From: an uncultured Chryseobacterium sp.
GTDB taxonomy: Bacteria > Bacteroidota > Bacteroidia > Flavobacteriales > Weeksellaceae
Assembly: GCA_913774355.1 (NCBI GenBank)
Contig: CAJYGB010000038.1
Span: 62,001 to 126,000 of the forward strand
Direction: 5' to 3'
DNA length: 64,000 nucleotides
Shown: piece by piece, positions 9,330 through 16,429 of the stretch
Position numbering within the stretch: the first letter of the stretch is position 1
Layout: the number at the start of each line of letters is the position of its first letter
Notes under the pieces: model-generated
The model's database searches: none
What the model saw: the letters and a program-made list of their open reading frames with translations, nothing else
What the model was told of the DNA's origin: nothing
Made by a program: the position numbers and the translations under genes

Positions 9330-9403
9330 CGATCCGGACGGGACTCGAACCCGCGACCTCCGCCGTGACAGGGCGGCATTCTAACCAGCTGAACTACCGG
9401 ATC
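9330..9403 (-). tRNA. tRNA-Asp (GTC), copy 2
   Basis: Identical 74 nt sequence to the other two copies, in a tandem of period about 107 bp. The spacers (AT-rich, ~33 bp) are also almost identical, which points to recent tandem duplication. Confidence 0.97.
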
Positions 9404-9436
9404 AATTTTTTTAAAGTAAATTGAGAAAAACTTTTG

Positions 9437-9510
9437 CGATCCGGACGGGACTCGAACCCGCGACCTCCGCCGTGACAGGGCGGCATTCTAACCAGCTGAA
9501 CTACCGGATC
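9437..9510 (-). tRNA. tRNA-Asp (GTC), copy 1
   Basis: First transcribed copy of the array, identical to copies 2 and 3, with anticodon GTC and discriminator G. A promoter lies just upstream at 9556-9586. Confidence 0.97.
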
Positions 9511-9555
9511 AATTTTATCTTGTTTTTAAAGAACCTCGTTTCTTTTTTGTGATGG

Positions 9556-9586
9556 CAAAAGTACAACTTTTTTCCTTACCTGCAAA
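9556..9586 (-). promoter_or_regulatory. Promoter of tRNA-Asp array
   Basis: On the minus strand, TTTG (9583-9586), 19 bp, then TACTTTTG (9556-9563). This matches the Bacteroidota -33/-7 consensus with good spacing, about 45 bp before the first tRNA-Asp. Confidence 0.65.
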
Positions 9587-9601
9587 TTTATTTAGAAAAA
9601 A

Positions 9602-9626
9602 AAGCCTTCCTGTAACGGAAGGCCTT
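9602..9626 (-). terminator. Terminator of trxA
   Basis: Hairpin GCCTTCC/GGAAGGC with a run of T on the minus strand, about 20 bp after the trxA stop. Confidence 0.75.
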
Positions 9627-9646
9627 CATTATCAAAATTATTATTT

Positions 9647-9964
9647 TTACAAGTGTGCGCTTAATTTTTCAGCGATCACTTCTTTCGGAGCTACTCCTAC
9701 CAATTTATCTACTACTTCACCGTTCTTGAAAATAAGAACCGTAGGGATATTTCTGATACCATACTGCATAGAAATTTCCTGGTTGTTGTCAACATCCACT
9801 TTTCCTACTACCGCTTTCCCTTCGAAGTCTGTTGCCACTTCTTCGATGATGGGTCCTAAAGTTCTACATGGTCCACACCATACTGCCCAAAAATCGACCA
9901 ATACCGGCTTATCTGATTTTAAAACCGTTTCCTGAAATGAGCTATCTGTAATTTCTAAAGCCAT
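9647..9964 (-). CDS. trxA: Thioredoxin
   Basis: 105 residues, the full length of bacterial thioredoxin 1. The redox-active WCGPC is at 29-33, preceded by VLVDFWA, with the cis-Pro segment RNIPTVLIFKNGE around 74-86. It reduces disulfides of cytoplasmic proteins using thioredoxin reductase, which is not in the window. It has its own -7 box (10021-10028) and terminator, so it is probably monocistronic. Confidence 0.95.
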   Translation of the reverse strand: MALEITDSSFQETVLKSDKPVLVDFWAVWCGPCRTLGPIIEEVATDFEGKAVVGKVDVDNNQEISMQYGIRNIPTVLIFKNGEVVDKLVGVAPKEVIAEKLSAHL

Positions 9965-10020
9965 TTTATTTTTTATTTAAATTAATATTATTCTTTAACT
10001 GATTCCTTTAATCGGATATT

Positions 10021-10028
10021 CAAAATTA
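10021..10028 (-). promoter_or_regulatory. -7 box of trxA
   Basis: TAATTTTG on the minus strand, an exact TAnnTTTG match, about 57 bp upstream of the trxA ATG. Confidence 0.5.
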
Positions 10029-10047
10029 CGATTTTTAAATCATAAGA

Positions 10048-11223
10048 CTATCTATGCGCAACATTTGTATTTTCTATAACAAAATCTTTTGAAATTTCCT
10101 TTAAAGCTTCTGCCAGCGCATCGATATCTTCTCTTGTTGTAAGGTGGCTGAAAGAAATACGCAGCGGCGTACAGTGATCCATTTCATCTTCAGACAATAC
10201 CATCATCATCACCATGGATGGTTTTGAAGCTCCTGAAGAACATGCACTGCCCTGAGAAATCGCAATTCCTTTCATATCCAACTGAAGACCGATCAACGGA
10301 TTTTTATAAGGCAGTAAAGCACTTAAAACCGTATAGAGACTGTTTTCCTTCTCAGCACTTCTTCCGTTAAATTTAATGCCCGGAATCTCTTCCGTAAGCC
10401 TTTCTGCTGCATAAGCTTTTATTTCCTCCATGTGGGCTACATATTCGTCCATGTGATTCAGGGAAATTTCAAGTGCCTTTCCCAATCCTACAATCCCGGC
10501 AACATTTTCGGTACCGGCTCTCAGGCTTCTTTCCTGTGGGCCTCCGGTAATAATTCCTTTTAAACCGCTTGATTTTCTGATAAAGGCGAAACCGATTCCT
10601 TTAGGGCCGTGGAATTTATGGGCACTGCATGATGCGAAATCCACCTGAATATCGGAAAAATCCAGGTTCATATGCGCCATCGTCTGTACTGTATCCGAAT
10701 GGAAAAGCGCATGATGAGCCTTACACAAGTCGGCTACTTTTTTAATATCGATAAGATTTCCGATCTCATTATTGGCATGCATTAAACTTACCAAAGTCTT
10801 TTTATCGGAAGCCTTTAAGAGCTCTTCTAATTTTTGAAGATCGATATCCCCCTTTTCATTCGGACGGATATAATTTACCTCTACGCCTTTTCTGGCCTTC
10901 ATATCGAGGATGCTTTCGGAAACACATTTATGCTCCAGCGGCGAACTGATGATTCTTTCTACACCAAGATGCTCAACCGCCGACTTGATGATCATATTGT
11001 TAGATTCCGTACCGCAGGATGTGAAAATAATTTCGGCTGGCGTTACGTGAAGATAGTCTGCTACCTGTCTTCTCACATTTTCGATCAGGATTTTTGCTTC
11101 CTGCCCAAAGCTGTGGGTGGAGGAAGGATTCCCGAAATTCATTTTCATGGTACTTACCATGGCATCGATAACTTCTTCCGAAAGCGGAGTCGTAGCAGCG
11201 TTATCAAGATATATTTTATTCAT
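10048..11223 (-). CDS. Cysteine desulfurase (NifS/IscS-like)
   Basis: 391 residues of a fold-type I PLP enzyme. The N-terminal YLDNAATTPL is typical of NifS/IscS. The PLP Schiff-base lysine is Lys203 in SCSAHKFHGPKG, and the persulfide-forming Cys328 sits in the loop SQGSACSSG. It moves sulfur from cysteine for Fe-S clusters and thio-modifications. No isc or suf genes are adjacent, so it is probably a stand-alone NifS/IscS-like enzyme. The next gene upstream (HAD, 107 bp away) lies on the same strand. Confidence 0.92.
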   Translation of the reverse strand: MNKIYLDNAATTPLSEEVIDAMVSTMKMNFGNPSSTHSFGQEAKILIENVRRQVADYLHVTPAEIIFTSCGTESNNMIIKSAVEHLGVERIISSPLEHKCVSESILDMKARKGVEVNYIRPNEKGDIDLQKLEELLKASDKKTLVSLMHANNEIGNLIDIKKVADLCKAHHALFHSDTVQTMAHMNLDFSDIQVDFASCSAHKFHGPKGIGFAFIRKSSGLKGIITGGPQERSLRAGTENVAGIVGLGKALEISLNHMDEYVAHMEEIKAYAAERLTEEIPGIKFNGRSAEKENSLYTVLSALLPYKNPLIGLQLDMKGIAISQGSACSSGASKPSMVMMMVLSEDEMDHCTPLRISFSHLTTREDIDALAEALKEISKDFVIENTNVAHR

Positions 11224-11329
11224 TTTTACTTTGAAAAGATTAGTTTCCGTACAATAAAAAAAGCAACAAAACCAACTGATTCTTACATGACAGAACTGTT
11301 GTCGGTCTGTACATTTTTACCGTTCAAAA

Positions 11330-11917
11330 TTAGTGAAAAAATTGATAATGTCCTTCATTTGCCCACTTTAACATCGGCTTATCTCCTGAAGTGTCACCAA
11401 AAGCAAGGATCTTATCATATTTTTTATCTTTGATTTCTTCCTGTATACGGGACAATTTCTCTTTGCCATTGCAGTTTTTTCCGATAAAGTTTCCAGTGAA
11501 AACACCGTTTTTAAACTCAGCCTGTGTAGCCAGCAATTTCATATTGAAAGCATCGGCAAACGGTTTAGCCCAAATATCCAGCGATGCCGTTACCATTAAA
11601 CTCTGCGTGTTTTCGCGGTCTATATTTTTGATAAAGTCCAGTGCGTTTTCTCTTACGATCTTAGGGTAATTGGCTTCAAAAAACTGCCGGGATTTTTTCT
11701 CTATTTTTTCCTGGGTCTGCCCTTTAAGAATAGAGCCGATAAAGCTTTTTTTTACTTTTTCGGTTTCGGCAAGCCTGAGTTTTAATAAGACAAAAAGCGG
11801 AACATGCTTTAAGAACTGCAGCCTGAATTTTGTAGGATCATAGAATTTCAGATACATGAACATCGTGTCCTTGTAGGTAAGAGTTCCGTCAAAATCAAAG
11901 CAATACAGTTTTTTCAT
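11330..11917 (-). CDS. HAD-family phosphatase (HAD-IB, SerB-like)
   Basis: 195 residues. Motif I DFDGT (8-12, nucleophile Asp8 and acid Asp10), motif II Ser/Thr in SLMVTASLDIW, and motif III DKILAFGDTSGDKPML near the C-terminus are all present, so it should be an active phosphohydrolase. The cap resembles HAD-IB enzymes such as phosphoserine phosphatase. It lies 143 bp downstream of the DprE2-like SDR on the same strand. By analogy with the arabinose-lipid pathway, which needs a phosphatase after the UbiA step, it is a candidate for that dephosphorylation; that role is inference. Confidence 0.8.
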   Translation of the reverse strand: MKKLYCFDFDGTLTYKDTMFMYLKFYDPTKFRLQFLKHVPLFVLLKLRLAETEKVKKSFIGSILKGQTQEKIEKKSRQFFEANYPKIVRENALDFIKNIDRENTQSLMVTASLDIWAKPFADAFNMKLLATQAEFKNGVFTGNFIGKNCNGKEKLSRIQEEIKDKKYDKILAFGDTSGDKPMLKWANEGHYQFFH

Positions 11918-12059
11918 TGGTGATTTATCTTATTTTGAATTTTGTCAATACTATCGTAAACGAAAAGACTTCCGGGATATTTTATCTTTTTAATTTATTT
12001 AAGCAAATCTTAATTTAAATTAAAAATCCTGTGTAATTTATCGAAGGCTTTTTTGATTT

Positions 12060-12785
12060 TCAGAGTTTTAATTTTTTAAATATAAATTCCGGAATATTCC
12101 GGATGATCATCATGATGATTCCCCAGACAGGAAGGACGTACGCGACATTTTTTTGCTTTTTGTAGGCTTTGAAAATACAATCGGCGGCCTGCTTCGGAGT
12201 GGCTGTGAGTTTTGGGTTCAAGGGTAAGCCCTCGGTCATTTTCGTTGCCATAAATCCGGGCTTTACAGTAAGTACATGGACTTTTTTATCAAAAAGATAG
12301 TTTCTTAATCCACTTAAATAGACGGTGAATGCTGCTTTTGCACTTCCGTAGATGAAGTTGCTCTGCCGTCCGCGTTCTCCCGCTACGGAAGACAGGCCGA
12401 TGATCGTTCCCGATCTTCTGTTTTCAAATTTATGAGCAAAATAGTTGATGACAGGAACCAGCTTCGCATAATTGATGTCGATAATCCGTTCCGTATTTTT
12501 ATTATCGTACAGGCCTTCTTCGGTACCTTCGCCGAGATAACCCGTTGCACAGAACAGCAAGCCTGAACTGATCTGTTCAAATCTGCTATAATCGATATTT
12601 TTTGTGAGATCCAGCTCAATAATTTCGGACTGCTGAAGAAATTTTACGTCGATATGCCGTGCAAATCTTTCGGTCGTTTCCCTGTTGGAGGTAAAAAGAT
12701 AAATTCTTTCAAACTTTTCCCCTTCCTGTAAAGCTTTTTCTACAAAAGCCTGTGCTACTTCCGATGTGCTTCCTAAAACGATCAT
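12060..12785 (-). CDS. SDR-family oxidoreductase, DprE2-like
   Basis: 241 residues. The N-terminal nucleotide motif is LGSTSEVAQ instead of the classical TGxxxGIG, as in DprE2-type SDRs. The active site region reads IGLSSVAGERGRQSNFIYG then SAKAAF, giving Ser (SSVAG), Tyr (FIYG) and Lys (SAKAA). Mycobacterial DprE2 reduces decaprenyl-phosphoryl-2-keto-ribose to the arabinose form, completing epimerisation begun by DprE1. Here it lies 5 bp after the DprE1-like gene, which strongly supports the same partnership. The lipid carrier and sugar in this organism are not known. Confidence 0.85.
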   Translation of the reverse strand: MIVLGSTSEVAQAFVEKALQEGEKFERIYLFTSNRETTERFARHIDVKFLQQSEIIELDLTKNIDYSRFEQISSGLLFCATGYLGEGTEEGLYDNKNTERIIDINYAKLVPVINYFAHKFENRRSGTIIGLSSVAGERGRQSNFIYGSAKAAFTVYLSGLRNYLFDKKVHVLTVKPGFMATKMTEGLPLNPKLTATPKQAADCIFKAYKKQKNVAYVLPVWGIIMMIIRNIPEFIFKKLKL

Positions 12786-12790
12786 TCGTG

Positions 12791-14107
12791 CTATATGTTA
12801 TTTAAAATTCTTTTATGTTGCAAAGACACGAATTTTGAACTTTGAACATTTCTGAGGTAATTGGTTAGAGACGATCTGCTCATACTGTCTTTGGTAAGAT
12901 AAATCTTTCCGTTGTACTGCTCCACAATATCATCCAGTTGTTCAATCAGCTTTTTCAGCTTTGAATTCACCTTGAAATCCAGTGCCAGGGAATAGCCTTC
13001 AAAAGGAAAGGAATTGTACGCCTGCGGGTTTTCTTTTCCGTAGAGTTTCAATACTGCCAGGAAAGAACCGTTTCCGCTGTTGGCAATGGTTTCCAGGATT
13101 TTTTTCATGCCTTCTTTACCGGATTCTTTGGGAATCATCATCTGGTATTGGATGAATCCGGATTTCCCGTAAATTTTATTCCAGTCGTGGACGAAATCCA
13201 GAGGATAGAAAAAGGTTTCGTAATCTATAAAGCTTTTAACCTCTTTTTTAGCCTGCTTCTTATAATAGAGAAAATTAAAAATTTTTACTGTCAAAGCATT
13301 CAGAACGAATCCCGGGAAATAAAACGGAACCGTTGGCTCAAATTTCTTTTTCAACCGTAAAGGCTTATCTTTTATATTTTGGGGAAGCTCGTGCTGGAAG
13401 GCATGTTCGCCCCGCATCAGGATACTTCTTCCGATATTGTTACCTTTCTGAAGACAATCGATCCAGGCTACGGTATACGTCCAGTTTTCGCTTTCTTCAA
13501 ACAGCCTGAAGATCTCATCCAGGTTTTCTGCTTTGATGCTTTCCTGCCGGATGTATGCCGATTCTATATTTTTTAATTTGAATTTTGCCGTAAGAATGAT
13601 TCCCGTTAGCCCCATTCCGCCGATAGTCGCCCAGAATTTATCCGTATTTTTCTCTCTTGAGCAGGTGATTACATCACCATTTTCAATCATCAGTTTAAAC
13701 TCAATCACATATTCAGAAAAACAGCCTTCCGCATGGTGGTTTTTACCATGAACATCGGATGCAATGGCTCCGCCCACTGAAACGAACTTTGTTCCCGGCG
13801 TTACATAAAGAAAATATCCCTGCGGAACAGCGACTTCCAGAACATCGGAAAGCAGGACGCCCGATTCGCATTCGATAATCCCGTTCAGCCGGTCGAAACT
13901 AATGAATTTATTTAATTTTTTTGTTGAAAATATATGTTCTCCCAATGAAGAATCTCCGTAGCACCTTCCGTTTCCGCGGGCAATCACTTCATTGTTATTC
14001 AGGACAAATTCTTTTATTTTTCTGAAGCTGTCATAAGACCTCACTTCTTTTTCCACTACGGGATAATTTCCCCAGTTGGTAACTTTCTGTGTAAAATTCG
14101 GCTTCAT
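12791..14107 (-). CDS. FAD-binding oxidoreductase, DprE1-like
   Basis: 438 residues of the VAO/PCMH flavoprotein type. The FAD domain has ARGNGRCYGDSSLG, PGTKFVSVGGAIASDVHGKNHH and the segment GGMGLTGII, closely matching mycobacterial decaprenyl-phosphoryl-ribose 2'-oxidase. The conserved Lys of the active site (YLTKDS, ~406) is kept. The position of the Mycobacterium Cys387, target of covalent benzothiazinone inhibitors, appears to be Ala375 here (GYSLALDF against GWNICVDF, recalled from memory). It overlaps the UbiA gene by 4 bp (ATGA) and is followed by the SDR after 5 bp, so the three are translationally coupled. Confidence 0.88.
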   Translation of the reverse strand: MKPNFTQKVTNWGNYPVVEKEVRSYDSFRKIKEFVLNNNEVIARGNGRCYGDSSLGEHIFSTKKLNKFISFDRLNGIIECESGVLLSDVLEVAVPQGYFLYVTPGTKFVSVGGAIASDVHGKNHHAEGCFSEYVIEFKLMIENGDVITCSREKNTDKFWATIGGMGLTGIILTAKFKLKNIESAYIRQESIKAENLDEIFRLFEESENWTYTVAWIDCLQKGNNIGRSILMRGEHAFQHELPQNIKDKPLRLKKKFEPTVPFYFPGFVLNALTVKIFNFLYYKKQAKKEVKSFIDYETFFYPLDFVHDWNKIYGKSGFIQYQMMIPKESGKEGMKKILETIANSGNGSFLAVLKLYGKENPQAYNSFPFEGYSLALDFKVNSKLKKLIEQLDDIVEQYNGKIYLTKDSMSRSSLTNYLRNVQSSKFVSLQHKRILNNI

Positions 14108-14991
14108 TTTTTAAAATAGATTTGGATTAAAAATGCAGCGACCCACAGCAGTAAAGTGATCTGTATGTACCGGTCGCGATAGACGATTTTGGTAGGGGAT
14201 TCGGTTCTGTTGTAGACAAGTGTCTGCTGCAAATATCTTAAGAAGGCAAAGACCACAAAGATCACGGTATAGAAAACCCGTGAGTGGAATCTTGCCTGGA
14301 CTTCCGGTGATAAGGTAAACATTAAATAACAAATTATTGCCAGTGTAACCGAAATGGAAAGGGCAATGTCTGCAAACTGTACGTTGTAGCCGTCCAAAGC
14401 ACGTCTTGTTTTCCCGGAAACCTGCGCGTTGATAAGTTCTCCACGTCTTTTTCCGATCGCCAGAACCAAAGCCAGTACGAAGGTCAGCAAAATCGCCCAC
14501 TGGGAAATGCTGATTCCAGTAATATAGCCTCCGGCAAGTACACGAAGGACAAAACCAACAGCAATGATAGAAATGTCGATAATGGGAACGTGCTTCAGTT
14601 TAAAAGTATAGGCCAGATTCATGACAAAATAAAACCCGACAATGGTGGCAAATTTCCAGAGGCTTTCATGAAAATAAGACTGGGCAACAAATACCAGTGC
14701 AATATCTGCTATAATCAGCCCGACAAAGATTGCTATGGCCTGAGATTTTGAGACGGCTCCGCTCGCCAGCGGTCTCCTTCTTTTTTCAGGATGTTTCCTG
14801 TCAGCCTCGATATCATTGTAATCGTTTAAAATATATACAACGCTGGCCGCCAATGAAAAGATGATAAAAGCAAAAATACTTTTGGTAAGGAGATCAAGGT
14901 TTTTTATGTTACCTGAAAAGAATAGAGGAACAAAAACAAAAAGGTTTTTCACCCATTGCTCTATACGGAGCAGCTTTACATATTTCTTCAT
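14104..14991 (-). CDS. UbiA-family prenyltransferase (DPPR synthase-like)
   Basis: 295 residues with about 8-9 membrane helices. The first Asp-rich motif is NDYNDIEADRKHPEKRRRP (56-74), the form found in decaprenyl-phosphate phosphoribosyltransferase rather than in ubiquinone or heme UbiA enzymes, followed by LASG. A second conserved region is YTFKLKHVPIIDI and a third GKRRGEL. In mycobacteria this enzyme joins phosphoribosyl pyrophosphate to decaprenyl phosphate, and DprE1/DprE2 then epimerise the ribose. The gene order here supplies all three steps. It is the first gene of the operon. Confidence 0.87.
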   Translation of the reverse strand: MKKYVKLLRIEQWVKNLFVFVPLFFSGNIKNLDLLTKSIFAFIIFSLAASVVYILNDYNDIEADRKHPEKRRRPLASGAVSKSQAIAIFVGLIIADIALVFVAQSYFHESLWKFATIVGFYFVMNLAYTFKLKHVPIIDISIIAVGFVLRVLAGGYITGISISQWAILLTFVLALVLAIGKRRGELINAQVSGKTRRALDGYNVQFADIALSISVTLAIICYLMFTLSPEVQARFHSRVFYTVIFVVFAFLRYLQQTLVYNRTESPTKIVYRDRYIQITLLLWVAAFLIQIYFKK

Positions 14992-15048
14992 TTATGTTAT
15001 TTCAAATGCAAAAATAATGATTTTATAAATATCCTGATAAAAATACAA

Positions 15049-15072
15049 AAATAACCGCAAAAGCGGTTATTT
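15049..15072 (-). terminator. Terminator of OmpA-like gene
   Basis: Perfect hairpin AAATAACCGC / GCGGTTATTT with loop AAAA, 25 bp after the stop at 15097. Confidence 0.75.
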
Positions 15073-15096
15073 AGGAAAATATTTATATGTTAATTA

Positions 15097-15786
15097 TTAT
15101 TGCCCCTGCTGAGCATCCTGAATCATTTTTTGATTGGCCGTAATGGCAAATTCAACTCTTCTGTTTTTAGCTCTTCCGGCATCGGTATCGTTGGAAGCTA
15201 CCGGCATGCTTTCTCCTTCACCTTTAGCAAAGAGCCTGTTTGAAGCAATCCCTTTGGCTGACAAATATGCTTTTACGGCGTTCGCTCTCCTTTCTGAGAG
15301 GGCCATGTTGTAAGCATCTGTTCCTTTGCTATCCGTATGTCCGTAGATATTAATATTCGTATCAGGATTATTCGTTAAAACCTGAGCCAGTTTATCAAGA
15401 TTTGTCTGTGCAGTGCTGGTTAATGCAGAGGAATTAAAATCGAAATTTACAATACTTTCATTTAATGTAATTTTAATACCGTCTCCTACTCTTTCCACTT
15501 CGGCTCCCGGTAAAGTTTCTTTAATCTCTCTGGCCTGCTTATCCATCTTATTACCGATAACGTTACCTGCAACACCACCGATGATACCCCCTAATACAGC
15601 ACCAATGGCTCCATTTCCTCCTCTTCCTACATTGTTACCAAGGATTCCTCCGATTACAGCTCCGGAAGCAACACCTACTGCAGTACCTCTTTGCTGATGG
15701 TTAGAATTCTGTACTGCCTCACAACTGGTAAGCAATAACGCTGATGATAAGAAAAGCCCTCCGATATATGTTTTTGTAAGTTTCAT
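15097..15786 (-). CDS. OmpA-family lipoprotein with glycine zipper
   Basis: 229 residues. A lipoprotein signal (LLTSC, Cys22) is followed by a glycine-zipper region (about 35-80, GTAVGVASGAVIGGILG type) that probably inserts into or lies on the membrane. A C-terminal OmpA/Pal domain (about 112-215) carries IYGHTDSKGTDAYNMALSERR and the second conserved NRRVEF. The OmpA domain binds peptidoglycan, so this protein should tie the outer membrane to the wall. It is probably co-transcribed with the lipoprotein gene 23 bp upstream; a terminator follows. Confidence 0.9.
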   Translation of the reverse strand: MKLTKTYIGGLFLSSALLLTSCEAVQNSNHQQRGTAVGVASGAVIGGILGNNVGRGGNGAIGAVLGGIIGGVAGNVIGNKMDKQAREIKETLPGAEVERVGDGIKITLNESIVNFDFNSSALTSTAQTNLDKLAQVLTNNPDTNINIYGHTDSKGTDAYNMALSERRANAVKAYLSAKGIASNRLFAKGEGESMPVASNDTDAGRAKNRRVEFAITANQKMIQDAQQGQ

Positions 15787-15809
15787 TTTTTTACTTATTT
15801 TAAAGTTAA

Positions 15810-16304
15810 TTATTTCATTCCCGCTCTTTCGAAGTTGTAAACAACTCTTACATTTTCTCCGTCGAAAGGAATGTTTTGTTCCAATGAAAATTGATCCGTT
15901 GACTGGTTAGTTAGTGTCAAAGAATATCCTGCTGTGTTTTGTTTTGCTTTTGTTCCTTCAGCAATTTTTTTAAATTCAAAAGTATTACCGCTTACCACAT
16001 TTAATTTTATAGGCTGTGTAAAGCCCGTACCACATGTTCCTCCGCCATTAACCGTATAAGCTCCTGTCCAGTTATTCGGGATTAACCTCCAGTGGCTCCC
16101 TACAAAACACTGTGCATCTATACCGTCATCAAATGGTTTTATTTTGAAATTTTTATCGTAATTTATACTGACGATCTGCCAGTCACCTTTCATTTTAAGA
16201 AATTCGGATCTTTGATTCTGGGCTGTCTGAGCATTTTTTACTCCGGAACATGACGTGGCAAAAAGCGCCGTTCCCAACATCCCTGCAAATAGTAACTTTT
16301 TCAT
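15810..16304 (-). CDS. Lipocalin-like lipoprotein
   Basis: 164 residues with signal and lipobox ATSC (Cys19). The mature part has KMKGDWQIVSINYD at the N-terminus, the G-x-W pattern of lipocalin-like domains, and a beta-rich remainder ending FDGENVRVVYNFERAG. It probably sits in the periplasmic face of a membrane. The ligand is unknown. It precedes the OmpA-like gene by 23 bp on the same strand. An imperfect -7 box (TAACTTTA) lies about 30 bp upstream. Confidence 0.7.
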   Translation of the reverse strand: MKKLLFAGMLGTALFATSCSGVKNAQTAQNQRSEFLKMKGDWQIVSINYDKNFKIKPFDDGIDAQCFVGSHWRLIPNNWTGAYTVNGGGTCGTGFTQPIKLNVVSGNTFEFKKIAEGTKAKQNTAGYSLTLTNQSTDQFSLEQNIPFDGENVRVVYNFERAGMK

Positions 16305-16374
16305 TTTGTTGTTTATTATTTTGTTAGAATAAAGTTACAAAAAACCGTGCCAAAAATTAAATAATAGCAATAAA

Positions 16375-16397
16375 AAAGTCCGAAAATTTCGGACTTT
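16375..16397 (-). terminator. Terminator of subtilase gene
   Basis: Perfect 11 bp inverted repeat AAAGTCCGAAA / TTTCGGACTTT with a 1-base centre and T-run on the minus strand, about 33 bp after the stop at 16430. Confidence 0.75.
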
Positions 16398-16429
16398 ATG
16401 TGTTTATACTTTAAAAACAGGCAGATAAA

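Noticed and set aside
10834..11433. 199-codon plus-strand frame
   Set aside because: Antisense to the cysteine desulfurase and HAD genes; its composition is that of a mirror frame.
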